Below, piece by piece: positions 35,324 to 45,018 of a DNA stretch of 64,000 nucleotides (its first letter is position 1; the number at the start of each line of letters is the position of its first letter). The notes beneath the pieces were generated by a model that saw nothing but the letters and a program-made list of their open reading frames with translations, did no database searches and was not told the origin of the DNA. The DNA comes from Acidobacteriaceae bacterium. Lineage in GTDB: Bacteria; Acidobacteriota; Terriglobia; Terriglobales; Acidobacteriaceae. The translations under genes and the position numbers were made by a program. The DNA is taken from positions 1,054,001-1,118,000 of the forward strand of contig DASZBM010000002.1 in NCBI GenBank assembly GCA_035944135.1. Reading direction: 5' to 3'.

Positions 35324-36882
35324 AGGCAGCCGCACTCAGCACACTCGCGCCTGCGATGCGCCCGCTTGCGCTCCTTGCACAACCCAGCGCCGGCACCGCA
35401 ACTGCCCCGCGCTTCTCGACCTCGAACATGACGTGGCAGCACGCTTATGATCGCGCGCTCCAGGTCCTCGCGGCGAATGTTCAGGTGCTTCCACGCTTCA
35501 ACGGTCCTGTGCTCATCGAAGGCGCCGAGTACGCTGGAATCTGGCAGGAATGTGGACCACACGAATCGCTCGTCTACTCGCTCTTTCGTCCTGACGTGGC
35601 CCGCAACACGCACATGACCTTCTTCGTTCTGCAGCACGATGACGGCCAGCTTCCGGCGAACAATAAGCGTTCAGAGACCGGTTTCGGTCAGATCCAGATG
35701 GTCGTGCCCATCGCTGCCACCGCGTGGGAGCTCGCAGATGCCACCGGCGACTCCGAGTTGCTCCAGACTGCCTACTACGCCTGCTCGCGCTGGGATGCAT
35801 GGCTGATGCGCTATCGCAACACGCGCGGTACTGGACTCATCGAAGGTTTCTGCACCTACGACACTGGCATGGACAACAGTCCCCGCTGGGCAGGCTGCGC
35901 CAATCAGTGCCCCGACAAAGATGCGCGTCAATGTCCTCCGAACCCCACGTTACCGCGCCTTTGCCCGGATCTCTCGGCGACGGTCTACGGCGGCCGCGTC
36001 GCACTCGCCGCAATGGCTCGTGCTCTGGGTAAGTCCTCGGAATCCGATCAGTGGCTCGATCGCGCCGAAAGCCTTCGCAAACTCATCCTGGAGAAGCTCT
36101 ACGTTTCCGAGGACGCTGCCTTCTACGATCTAGACGCGCACAACAACTTCGTCAAAGTCCGGAGCGATATCCTCTCGCGCATCTGCGGCGAACACGTCCT
36201 TGATCAGAAGACCTTCGACACACTATGGTCGCGACAACTGGGAGACCCGCACGCGTTTTGGGCTCCGTATCCTCTGCCGTCGATCGCGCTCAACGATCCA
36301 ACCTTCGTTCGCCCGATTCCGCGTAACTCGTGGGGCGGCCCGTCGCAGGCGCTCACTGCGCTGCGCGCCGGACGATGGTTCGATCACTACAACCGCTCGG
36401 CTGAGTTTGCTCACATGATGCAGCGGTGGTGCGACGCAATCCTGCGCGATCCATCGTTTCGTCAGCAGATCGATCCTCTGACGGGCGAGTTCACGCAATC
36501 AGGCTCGGCCAGCTACTCTCCCGCGGCGTTGGTGCTATGCGACTACACCTGGCGGCTCGCCGGCGTGAGAATGGAGGACGACGGACTTTACTGGAACATT
36601 CGTCCCGACTGTGCGGCGGCACAAGACGGCGTCTTTTCTGTCTCACTCCACAACGGGAAAGTCGCCGAGCTTCGCTACACTGCCGGCAGCGCAGAGCTAA
36701 GACTTGGTGGCAGGTCACTCGGGCGCATTCACGGCACCGCTCGTCTCGTCACGAGCCTGGATGGCAAGCCCCACTATCTCCTCGGAATTAATTCCGTCGT
36801 CACAAGAGTAAACATTGCACTGGGTGGCCATTCGCGTCGCCAGGTAATTGTCGAACCGAACGAACGCAATCCTCTCTTCTGA
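35302..36882 (+). CDS. Exported (alpha/alpha)6-barrel glycoside hydrolase of uncertain specificity
   Basis: The 526-residue protein has a twin-arginine-like signal (QRRDILKAAALSTLAP). The body is helical with Trp- and Asp-rich loops (YACSRWDAWLMRYRNTRGTGLIEGFCTYDTG, IPRNSWGGPSQALTALRAGRWF, LYVSEDAAFYDLDAHNNF), as in the GH63/MGH1-like (mannosylglycerate hydrolase) clan. A small beta domain ends the protein. Translation is coupled to rhaB (22-base overlap), so a rhamnosidase or related activity feeding the pathway is a fair guess. I cannot assign a GH family with certainty. Confidence 0.7.
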   Translation: MQRRDILKAAALSTLAPAMRPLALLAQPSAGTATAPRFSTSNMTWQHAYDRALQVLAANVQVLPRFNGPVLIEGAEYAGIWQECGPHESLVYSLFRPDVARNTHMTFFVLQHDDGQLPANNKRSETGFGQIQMVVPIAATAWELADATGDSELLQTAYYACSRWDAWLMRYRNTRGTGLIEGFCTYDTGMDNSPRWAGCANQCPDKDARQCPPNPTLPRLCPDLSATVYGGRVALAAMARALGKSSESDQWLDRAESLRKLILEKLYVSEDAAFYDLDAHNNFVKVRSDILSRICGEHVLDQKTFDTLWSRQLGDPHAFWAPYPLPSIALNDPTFVRPIPRNSWGGPSQALTALRAGRWFDHYNRSAEFAHMMQRWCDAILRDPSFRQQIDPLTGEFTQSGSASYSPAALVLCDYTWRLAGVRMEDDGLYWNIRPDCAAAQDGVFSVSLHNGKVAELRYTAGSAELRLGGRSLGRIHGTARLVTSLDGKPHYLLGINSVVTRVNIALGGHSRRQVIVEPNERNPLF

Positions 36883-36892
36883 CGAACCTAAG

Positions 36893-36919
36893 ATCACGAA
36901 GCGCGACCACTGCGTCGTG
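36893..36919 (+). terminator. Possible terminator hairpin after the rhamnose operon
   Basis: Arms ATCACGA and TCGTGAT, extended by two further pairs after one mismatch, 10 bases after the stop of the glycosidase gene. Only a short T stretch follows, so termination strength is uncertain. Confidence 0.4.
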
Positions 36920-36990
36920 ATTTGAGTTACTTCCGGAATCACACTACTTACAAAAGTAGTGGTAACGGCACCTGAAGTTACTAAAAGTCA

Positions 36991-37019
36991 TTGACACTTA
37001 GTGTAGCGACTGATACTTG
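36991..37019 (+). promoter_or_regulatory. Candidate sigma-70 promoter of the flp pilus locus
   Basis: TTGACA (36991-36996) is followed by GATACT (15-base spacer) or TACTTG (17-base spacer). The palindrome ACACT-T-AGTGT (36994-37004) overlaps the -35 box and looks like an operator. Transcription from here would make a leader of about 220 bases. Confidence 0.45.
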
Positions 37020-37136
37020 TAACGGCACGATAGCCGAAATGGAAGAGGGATTAGGCCGACAGGCGGCACGTTCCGAGTAAGTGCTCGAAACGAACCTTCA
37101 CTCCTGAAGCTATAGGCACGTCCCTTCCTCTTGTGC

Positions 37137-37229
37137 GCAGTGCGGACGCGCGATTGTGAACGATCCAATCGGGCCAGCTCTCAAAGAACACGACATCTGA
37201 ATACGCCATACGCCGCACTGCTTATTTTT
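37137..37229 (+). promoter_or_regulatory. Long-range stem with T-run directly before the flp ribosome site
   Basis: Perfect 9-bp arms GCAGTGCGG (37137-37145) and CCGCACTGC (37213-37221) enclose 67 bases and are followed by TTATTTTT. The flp AAGGAG starts only a few bases later. The form is that of a terminator or attenuator, or of a stem controlling ribosome access. No known riboswitch consensus was recognised inside. Confidence 0.45.
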
Positions 37230-37245
37230 CCCAAGGAGAACTACC

Positions 37246-37431
37246 ATGACTCTTCGCAATCTCGTCTCCGTTTTCCATGAGGACGAATCCGGTCAGGATT
37301 TAATCGAGTACGCGCTCATCTGCGCCCTCATCGCTCTTGGTGCCATCGCTGGCATGAAGACCGTCGCCAATTACATCAACAACGCGTTTAGCTCGATCGG
37401 CAGCCAGTTGAGCAGCGCTACCGGCCAGTAA
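37246..37431 (+). CDS. flp: Flp-type IVb pilin
   Basis: The 61-residue prepilin has a short leader, then the processing motif G/QDLIEYAL (the peptidase cuts after the Gly at residue 16; Glu is at position 5 of the mature protein). A hydrophobic helix LICALIALGAIAGMKTVANYI and a short polar tail follow, the usual Flp pilin layout. AAGGAG lies 6 bases upstream. It is the major subunit of the Tad pilus encoded downstream, and its leader peptide would be cut by the CpaA peptidase. Confidence 0.95.
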   Translation: MTLRNLVSVFHEDESGQDLIEYALICALIALGAIAGMKTVANYINNAFSSIGSQLSSATGQ

Positions 37432-37451
37432 GACGCAAATTCAGCCGATGG

Positions 37452-37488
37452 TGCCGGGCATTACGGGATCAATCCCGCACGCCCGGCA
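37452..37488 (+). promoter_or_regulatory. Strong stem-loop between flp and cpaA
   Basis: Outer arms TGCCGGGC and GCCCGGCA and inner arms CGGGAT and ATCCCG form a stacked hairpin 20 bases after the flp stop. It lacks a T-run, so it may be a partial terminator or an RNA-stabilising element that allows far more pilin than assembly proteins. Confidence 0.6.
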
Positions 37489-37533
37489 GCGTGGCTTTCC
37501 TGAAATGCGGGCCTTATGGGCAAGGGGTTCACA

Positions 37534-38061
37534 ATGCAAATCTGGTTGCTCGACGGAGCGGTACTAGCAGCGCTTCTCGGCGCCTGGTTCGATGTCATCT
37601 CTGCCCGTATCCCGAACCGGGTCACGTACCCGGCAATTCTCGCCGCGCTTTTGGTTCGTTTCTGTTTTCTCGGCTGGCACGGGCTGCTGGAGGGGCTGCT
37701 CGGCATGGTTCTTTGCGGCGGGGCTTTTTTCCTGCTGTTTGTGATTCACGCGATGGGAGGTGGCGACGTCAAGCTCATGGCTGCGGTAGGCGCATGGGTG
37801 GGCTATCGCAACGCTGGTTTGGCACTCATCGTATGCGCCCTCGCCGGTGGTCTCATTGCATTGGGATATGTCATCGTTCTCAAGCGATACCGGGCTACCT
37901 TCTCCAACATTGCTGCGGTGATTCGTTTTCACGCAACCAGCGGTTTGCGTCAAAACCCGGCGCTGAATCTCTCCAGCGCGAACGCCGTGCGCATGCCCTA
38001 TGGGCTCGCCATTGCTGCGGGCGCCGTGGGCACGTTGATCTCGACCGTTTGGAAGGGTTGA
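37534..38061 (+). CDS. cpaA: Prepilin peptidase CpaA/TadV
   Basis: About 175 residues from the ATG at 37534, which has AAGGGG 6 bases upstream; an in-frame ATG at 37516 is less well placed. This is an A24 aspartyl prepilin peptidase with six or so membrane helices. The two catalytic aspartates lie in GAWFDVISARIPN and MGGGDVKLM. It has no N-methylation domain, as is normal for TadV/CpaA. It processes the Flp prepilin encoded 100 bases upstream. Confidence 0.93.
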   Translation: MQIWLLDGAVLAALLGAWFDVISARIPNRVTYPAILAALLVRFCFLGWHGLLEGLLGMVLCGGAFFLLFVIHAMGGGDVKLMAAVGAWVGYRNAGLALIVCALAGGLIALGYVIVLKRYRATFSNIAAVIRFHATSGLRQNPALNLSSANAVRMPYGLAIAAGAVGTLISTVWKG

Positions 38062-38065
38062 AGTC

Positions 38066-38884
38066 ATGGATATTCGTCGAGTCTCCCTCGCGCTCCTCAT
38101 CGCTCTCGTGCTCTCGGCAGGCGCGACGTATCTTCTCTATTCACATCTCCGCAGCGAACGAGCGAAGTCGCCGTTGACAATTCGTGTCGTCGCTGCCGTG
38201 GATCAGCTCCCGGCCGGAACGCCACTCACTCCCGAAAACCTCAGGGTTGTCGACTGGCCCGCTTCCATGCCCCTCACCGGCGCATTCTCTCGGCCCGAGC
38301 AGGTTCTCGGTCGTTCACTGATTTATCCCGTCAGCGCAAATGAACCCGTGGTCGAAAGTGAGTTGGCCGCACCCGGATCCGGCCTCGGTCTGTCGGTAAA
38401 GATCCCGGAAGGCATGCGCGCCATCTCGATCCGGTCCAATGACGTGGTCGGTGTGGCTGGGTTCCTCTACCCCGGCAGTCACGTGGATGTCCTCCTCACC
38501 TATCGTCCTGACAACGCATCTGCGCCGCTCACACAAACAATTCTTCAAAACGTTGAAGTGCTCACTGCCGGACAGACGCTCGAACCTGACCCGAAAGGCA
38601 GACCCGCAACCGTCAACGTGGTCACGCTGCTTCTCAGTCCGCGCGACGCACAGAAACTTGTACTCGCAACTCAGCAAGGCTCAGTCCAATTCGTTCTGAG
38701 AAACGGCGCGGATCAGAACAGGCCCGAGCCGAAGCCCGTTCTGGCCTCACAGTTGGTCGCGGACGTCACGCCTGTTGCACCCAGACCGCACGTGGCCGCG
38801 GCTCCAAAACCCCAACCCCGACCTGCTGAGTTTTATAGTGTCGAAACCATTGCAGGGGATAAACACACCGTCGCGAAGTTCTAG
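38066..38884 (+). CDS. cpaB: Flp pilus assembly protein CpaB/RcpC
   Basis: The 272-residue protein has one N-terminal membrane helix (VSLALLIALVLSAGATYLLY) and a SAF-like domain: VAAVDQLPAGTPLTPENLRVVDWP, GRSLIYPVSANEPVVESEL. PEGMRAISIRSNDVVGVAGFLYPGSHVDVLLT is the typical CpaB block, and a proline-rich tail follows. It sits in the periplasm and links to the secretin. It starts 4 bases after the cpaA stop. Confidence 0.94.
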   Translation: MDIRRVSLALLIALVLSAGATYLLYSHLRSERAKSPLTIRVVAAVDQLPAGTPLTPENLRVVDWPASMPLTGAFSRPEQVLGRSLIYPVSANEPVVESELAAPGSGLGLSVKIPEGMRAISIRSNDVVGVAGFLYPGSHVDVLLTYRPDNASAPLTQTILQNVEVLTAGQTLEPDPKGRPATVNVVTLLLSPRDAQKLVLATQQGSVQFVLRNGADQNRPEPKPVLASQLVADVTPVAPRPHVAAAPKPQPRPAEFYSVETIAGDKHTVAKF

Positions 38885-38905
38885 TCGCAGGATGAGGCTC
38901 TAGAT

Positions 38906-40342
38906 ATGCACATTCGAGCAGGACGGGTTCTGGTTCTTGCTGTTCCACTTTGCGTTGCGTCGGTTGCAGTATCGCAGACCGATAGCGTTCCTCAATCAAC
39001 TGCGACCCCGGCCGCGGCTCCTCAGACGTCCGCTGAAACCGAGACCGTTCACATCCTCGTGGGCCGCTCCATCATCGTCACGATGCAGGCGCGGCTTCGC
39101 AAAATCTACGTGAGTAATCCCGCCGTGATCGACAGCACTACAACCGAACCGACGCAGGTCGTCATCACCGCAAAGGCGCCGGGCTCCTCCAACGTCGTCT
39201 TCTGGGACGAGGACGGCCGTTCGCGCATGCTTGAGGTTTCAGCCGACGTCGATATCGCCGGGTTACGTGCCGCGCTCCAGCAGACCTACCCAAATCAGCC
39301 CATCGAGGCTCGCGCTGAAGAAGGCCGAGTTGTTCTCTCCGGCACCGTCACGGATCAAGGCGTCGCCGACACTGTGCTCAAAATGGCGCAGACTTACACC
39401 AAAGAAGTCGTCAACGGTCTACTGGTCTTTACGCCGGCGCATAGCAAACAGATCATGCTCAAAGTCCGCTTTGCCGAAGTGGATCGTGGAAAGATGAACA
39501 CCTTCGGCATCAACATCCTCAGCACGGGCGGAGCCAATACCATCGGCACTGTTTCGACCCAGCAGTTCTCGGCGCCCACGGCGGGGGGCACGGTCAACGG
39601 CTCGATAGGCGCTGGAGTTCAGGGCACCACTTCCAGTTTCACCGTCGGCAGCCTGCTCAACATCTTCCTCTTCCGCCCCGATTTGAATCTTGGCGCGACG
39701 ATCGAAGATCTTGAGACGAAGAATGTCCTTCAGATCCTTGCGGAACCCGACCTGCTCGCTGTCAGCGGAGAACCTGCACACTTTCTCGCCGGTGGCGAAT
39801 TTCCCTACCCTGTCGTGCAGGGAACGCAGGCCGGAGGGGCCGGCGCAGTTACAATCCAGTTCCGTCCCTACGGCATCAAGCTCGACTTTACTGGTACGAT
39901 CGAGCCAGATAATTCCATTCGGCTAAAGGTCGCTCCCGAGGTCAGCTCGCTCGATTACGGGAACGCTGTCACGATCTCCGGTTTTACGGTCCCCGCTCTT
40001 TCTACGCGCCGTGCTGAGACCTCCGTTGAGTTGAAAGATGGCCAAAGCTTCGGCATCGCCGGGCTACTCGACTCCAACACCACGATCCAGATGAGCAAGA
40101 TTCCAGGGATCGGGGATATCCCGATTTTGGGCCTCTTCTTTCGCTCGCATTCCAAGAACCTCACGACGTCTGAGCTGCTGGTCGTCGTAACTCCGACAAT
40201 CGTGGATCCGCTCGGAATACCCAGCCCGGTTCCACTGTTGCCGAAGCCCGTCGTCCCGGCGCTCGATCCGAATCGTTTCGATCAGCATTTCCCGGGGGCT
40301 CATCAAGTTCCAGGAACCGCTACACCCATAATGCAGAGATAG
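38906..40342 (+). CDS. cpaC: Type II/III secretin of the Tad pilus (CpaC/RcpA)
   Basis: The 478-residue protein has a signal peptide (ending AVSQT). The N-terminal pilus domain contains GRSIIVTMQARLRKIYVSNPAVID, followed by a BON-like region (ARAEEGRVVLSGTVTDQGVADTV). The C-terminal secretin domain has VLAEPDLLAVSGEPAHFLAGGEFPYPV-like segments and ends with IPGIGDIPILGLFFRS and SELLVVVTPTIVDPL. It forms the outer-membrane pore for Flp pili. The stop is followed 8 bases later by cpaE. Confidence 0.95.
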   Translation: MHIRAGRVLVLAVPLCVASVAVSQTDSVPQSTATPAAAPQTSAETETVHILVGRSIIVTMQARLRKIYVSNPAVIDSTTTEPTQVVITAKAPGSSNVVFWDEDGRSRMLEVSADVDIAGLRAALQQTYPNQPIEARAEEGRVVLSGTVTDQGVADTVLKMAQTYTKEVVNGLLVFTPAHSKQIMLKVRFAEVDRGKMNTFGINILSTGGANTIGTVSTQQFSAPTAGGTVNGSIGAGVQGTTSSFTVGSLLNIFLFRPDLNLGATIEDLETKNVLQILAEPDLLAVSGEPAHFLAGGEFPYPVVQGTQAGGAGAVTIQFRPYGIKLDFTGTIEPDNSIRLKVAPEVSSLDYGNAVTISGFTVPALSTRRAETSVELKDGQSFGIAGLLDSNTTIQMSKIPGIGDIPILGLFFRSHSKNLTTSELLVVVTPTIVDPLGIPSPVPLLPKPVVPALDPNRFDQHFPGAHQVPGTATPIMQR

Positions 40343-40350
40343 GAATTACG

Positions 40351-41607
40351 GTGCGCGATATGTTCGGAAACTCGAACCCGGATAACAACCAGGAGATGTC
40401 CATCCTGGCGATTCATCTGGACGACGCCGCCGTCCATGTTCTCGGTCGCGTTGTTGCGTCCGTACCTGGCTTCACACTCGGCGCATCGCTTCGGCAATAC
40501 TTCGGCGAAAAGGATGCGTCGCTCCTCCGCACCTTCCGCGAGGTTCACCCCGAGGTCTGCATCATTGATTTCGACCGTGACCGTCCGATGGCCCTCGAGA
40601 CCGTCGAGTATCTGCGCCGCACCTCTCTCTATCCGATGTCAATCTTCGCCGTGTCCAGCCGCATGGAGGCCGAGGCCATCATCGAAGCGATGCGCTCAGG
40701 CTGCACGGAGTACCTCGAAAAGCCGCTCGTCGCTGACCGCGTTCAGGACGCTCTTGCGCAGGTCGCACGCAAGAAGCGCGACTCCTTCGTCTCTGACGTA
40801 CAAGGCAAACTCGTCACGCTCATGGGCGTGAAAGGCGGAGTTGGCACGACGACGCTGGCTGTTCATCTCGCCTATTCCCTCGCCAAGCGCAGCAAGAGGG
40901 TGCTCCTCGTCGATCACCAGCCGGAATTGGGTGAGGTGACACTGCACCTTGGCCTTGAACACCACAGCTACGGTTTCTACGAGCTCGCCTGCAACCTCAG
41001 CCGCATGGATGCCGAACTGCTCCAGGGCTTCGTTCTCAAGCATGAGAGCGGTCTCGAAGTGCTGGCCTCACCCGAGGGGCTCGGAGCGACACCGAAGACC
41101 ACACCCGAAGCCGTTCAGCAGACCTTGCGCTTCTTGCTTCGAATGTATGACTACGTGGTGGTCGATACCGACGCGCGCTTCGATGAGCAGAACCTCGCTA
41201 TCGTTGAGCTGAGCGACGAGTTCTCGCTCATCGCCACACCTCAATTGCCTGCTGTCCGCGCAACGTCGCGCTATCTCGACTATCTATTGCGTCTGAATTT
41301 TCCGACATCTAAATCGCAGGTCGTCCTCAACCGATGGACAAAGAAAGCTCCCTTGTCGATCGAAACGATCGAGAAGGCCTTGCACAGAAAAATTTCACTC
41401 ATCATTCCCAACTCTGACCAGGAGCTTGCGGAAGCGATCTCAACCGGAATCCCGGTCTCCATCAAGTCACGATCCGATTTCATGCAGGGCATCGGTAAGT
41501 GGACGCTCCGACTCAACGGCTCACTGGACACGACAGCCGACAACAACACCGAGAAGCGAATCAATCAAGCGCGCTCTCGTTTCAACGTTCTCGGAATTTC
41601 GGGATAG
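40351..41607 (+). CDS. cpaE: CpaE/TadZ-like pilus localisation ATPase
   Basis: The 418-residue protein starts at a GTG. The N-terminal 130 residues form a receiver-like domain (EVCIIDFDRDRPMALETVEYLRRT, AMRSGCTEYLEKPLVADRV), and the rest is a MinD/ParA-type ATPase. The deviant Walker A VKGGVGTTTLAVHLA lies near residue 160, and VVDTDARFDEQNL marks the switch region. TadZ/CpaE proteins place the Tad apparatus at the pole or membrane. Confidence 0.93.
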   Translation: MRDMFGNSNPDNNQEMSILAIHLDDAAVHVLGRVVASVPGFTLGASLRQYFGEKDASLLRTFREVHPEVCIIDFDRDRPMALETVEYLRRTSLYPMSIFAVSSRMEAEAIIEAMRSGCTEYLEKPLVADRVQDALAQVARKKRDSFVSDVQGKLVTLMGVKGGVGTTTLAVHLAYSLAKRSKRVLLVDHQPELGEVTLHLGLEHHSYGFYELACNLSRMDAELLQGFVLKHESGLEVLASPEGLGATPKTTPEAVQQTLRFLLRMYDYVVVDTDARFDEQNLAIVELSDEFSLIATPQLPAVRATSRYLDYLLRLNFPTSKSQVVLNRWTKKAPLSIETIEKALHRKISLIIPNSDQELAEAISTGIPVSIKSRSDFMQGIGKWTLRLNGSLDTTADNNTEKRINQARSRFNVLGISG

Positions 41608-41643
41608 CTTTAGGCGCGGACTGCAGCATGCAGGGAGGTCAAC

Positions 41644-42999
<1,356 letters not shown>

Positions 43000-43010
43000 C
43001 TGAAACGGCC

Positions 43011-43970
43011 ATGTCTCTCCTTCTTCTCTTCGTCTTCATTCTCGCGGCTGTCTTCACCGTGGTAGTGGTGTTCACTCAGCCAACGCGTGCGGAAAAACTC
43101 GCCCATTCGCGACTCGAAGCCGCCGCCGGTCGCGGTCCTGCGAACATCTCACAGCGTGTCGATATTCTTCGCCGTGATTCCTACAGCACGATCCCGTGGC
43201 TCAATCGACTGTTCGGCAAACTCACGCCCGCATCGCGGCTTCAGAAGCTCCTCGTCGAAGCTGACCTGAATTGGTCGGTGGGCCGCCTCTTGCTCGGTTC
43301 GCTCACGGCGCTTCTAGTCGTTTACTGGACTTGCGAGATCCTCTCCGTTAATCCGCTCGTCATTCCACTCCTCGTCTTCATCTCATTCGTCGCGCCCTAT
43401 GCGTATGTCCTCGCTCGACGCAGGCGCCAGTTCAAAAAATTCGCTTCACTGCTCCCTGATGCAATGGACCTGGTCTCGCGCGCGCTCCAGGCCGGCCATT
43501 CCCTCACAGCCGCACTTGATCTCGTCGGCCAGGAGATCGCCGACCCGGTCGGCAAAGAGTTCCGCCGCGTCTCCGAAGAGCAAAATCTTGGTCTCCCGCT
43601 TCGTGACGCTCTGTTGAATCTCGCGGACCGCGTACCCGTTCCCGACGTGCAATTCCTCGTCGCCGCAATGCTCATACAGCGCGAGACAGGCGGCAATCTC
43701 GTTGAGGTCCTCGACAAGACGACAGCGCTGCTGCGCGAGCGAATCCGCCTGCAAGGCGAGATTCGTATCTATACCGCGCAAGGACGCCTGACCGGTTGGA
43801 TCCTCTGCGTGCTCCCGATCGTCATGTTCTTCGCACTCAATGCGCTCAACCCCAATTACACAGCTCCCCTGCTCAACGAGCCGGTCGGCCGTCACCTGCT
43901 GGTTGCCGGCGGCGTGTTCATGGTCTTTGGAATTATCGTCATTCGCAGCATCGTCCGCATCAAGGTGTAG
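43011..43970 (+). CDS. tadB: Tad pilus platform protein TadB
   Basis: The 319-residue inner-membrane protein has a type II secretion F domain: FASLLPDAMDLVSRALQAGHSLTAALDLVGQEIADPVGKEF, LPLRDALLNLADRVPVPDVQFLVAAMLIQRETGGNL. It has two N-terminal and two C-terminal membrane segments. It starts 11 bases after cpaF and ends just before tadC. With TadC it forms the pilus assembly platform. Confidence 0.93.
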   Translation: MSLLLLFVFILAAVFTVVVVFTQPTRAEKLAHSRLEAAAGRGPANISQRVDILRRDSYSTIPWLNRLFGKLTPASRLQKLLVEADLNWSVGRLLLGSLTALLVVYWTCEILSVNPLVIPLLVFISFVAPYAYVLARRRRQFKKFASLLPDAMDLVSRALQAGHSLTAALDLVGQEIADPVGKEFRRVSEEQNLGLPLRDALLNLADRVPVPDVQFLVAAMLIQRETGGNLVEVLDKTTALLRERIRLQGEIRIYTAQGRLTGWILCVLPIVMFFALNALNPNYTAPLLNEPVGRHLLVAGGVFMVFGIIVIRSIVRIKV

Positions 43971-43972
43971 CC

Positions 43973-44872
43973 ATGGTCTATATCCTCATCGCCGCCGGTC
44001 TCACTATCTTCCTTGGTACGACCCTGGTCATTTTGATCTTCGAACGTCGCGCCTCGGCCGAAGCCCGCGTGCTCGAAGCCGTGCAGGGGTTCAAACCGGT
44101 CGCCGCTACCCAGTCCTTTCGGCCGGCGGCCATCCTCACCGAAGTCGGTTCAGTAACCGAGCGCTTCCGCCGGACAATTGGCATAAACAACAGCGCGAGC
44201 GCTGCGCGCCAGCTCATGCTGGCCGGGTACCGCCAGCCCTATCACGTCGAAATCTTCTATGCGACTCGACTACTGCTTACTGCGATCACCGCGGTCCTCA
44301 TCAGCGTCCTGATCCGTGACAACCTCATCTTCTGGTTCATCGTTGGCACGATCTTCGCGTTCTATGTGCCGGACCTGTTCGTGTCACGATTGGTCCGCAA
44401 GCGCCGCGAACGCGTTCGCCTTGGCCTCCCGGATGCCCTCGACCTCCTTGCTATCTGCATGGAGGCCGGCCTTGGGTTGGATCAGGCTCTTCTGCGTGTC
44501 GGGTCGGAACTCGCCGGCACACACCCCGACCTCAGCGACGAGTTCAACCTCATCAGCCTCGAACAACGCGCCGGAACCCCGCGTATCGAAGCCTGGAGGC
44601 ATATGGCTGAGCGCACAAAACTTGAGATTGTCTCCGCCTTCGTCAGCATGCTCGTTCAGACAGACAAGTTTGGTACTCCGATTTCAAAGGCACTTGCGGT
44701 ATTTTCTGACTCGCTCCGCATCGAGCGTCGTCAGAAAGCAGAAGAGCTCGCCGCAAAGACGACCATAAAAATGGTATTTCCCCTTGTATTTTTTATCTTT
44801 CCAAGTATGTTCATTGTGTTATTGGCCCCAGCATTTATAAGTATCATTCACAACATTCAGAATCTTTTCTAA
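43973..44872 (+). CDS. tadC: Tad pilus platform protein TadC
   Basis: 299 residues from the ATG at 43973, two bases after the tadB stop; the frame is open further upstream within tadB. The T2SF domain shows LGLPDALDLLAICMEAGLGLDQALLRVG and AWRHMAERTKLEIVSAFVSMLVQTDKFGTPISKAL, then two C-terminal membrane helices (MVFPLVFFIFPSMFIVLLAPAFISII). It is the paralogue and partner of TadB. Confidence 0.93.
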   Translation: MVYILIAAGLTIFLGTTLVILIFERRASAEARVLEAVQGFKPVAATQSFRPAAILTEVGSVTERFRRTIGINNSASAARQLMLAGYRQPYHVEIFYATRLLLTAITAVLISVLIRDNLIFWFIVGTIFAFYVPDLFVSRLVRKRRERVRLGLPDALDLLAICMEAGLGLDQALLRVGSELAGTHPDLSDEFNLISLEQRAGTPRIEAWRHMAERTKLEIVSAFVSMLVQTDKFGTPISKALAVFSDSLRIERRQKAEELAAKTTIKMVFPLVFFIFPSMFIVLLAPAFISIIHNIQNLF

Positions 44873-44914
44873 ACGCACAATCAGATGTCTTATCTACCTT
44901 GAAAGGGAGAAAGC

Positions 44915-45007
44915 ATGGATACACCAACAATTATTCGCGTTGTTGCAGGAGTTCTATTTGTCGTGGTGCTTCTCGTTCTTATCCAACGACGCAAGCGTAA
45001 GGTTTAG
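44915..45007 (+). CDS. 30-residue single-pass membrane protein
   Basis: ATG at 44915 with GGGAG about 7 bases upstream and stop at 45005-45007. The peptide has a short acidic-polar N-terminus, one membrane helix (IIRVVAGVLFVVVLLVLI) and a basic tail QRRKRKV. That charge pattern and the good ribosome site make it a likely real gene, 42 bases after tadC. A role in the Tad apparatus is only inferred from position. Confidence 0.6.
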   Translation: MDTPTIIRVVAGVLFVVVLLVLIQRRKRKV

Positions 45008-45018
45008 CTACTCGCACT

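Larger units (their letters stand above)
36883..37245. other. 363-base intergenic region with hairpins, promoter and long flp leader
   Basis: No gene is seen. From left to right it holds a hairpin just after the rha operon (ATCACGA/TCGTGAT arms, 36893-36919), a second hairpin (CACTACTT/AAGTAGTG, about 36939-36962), and a 10-base direct repeat GTAACGGCAC (36962 and 37019). These are followed by a candidate promoter and a leader of about 225 bases before flp. Confidence 0.7.

Noticed and set aside
37021-37245. Cyclic-di-GMP or other known riboswitch in the flp leader
   Set aside because: A short CGAAATGG segment recalls the GEMM core, but the other conserved elements are absent. Only a generic long-range stem is supported.
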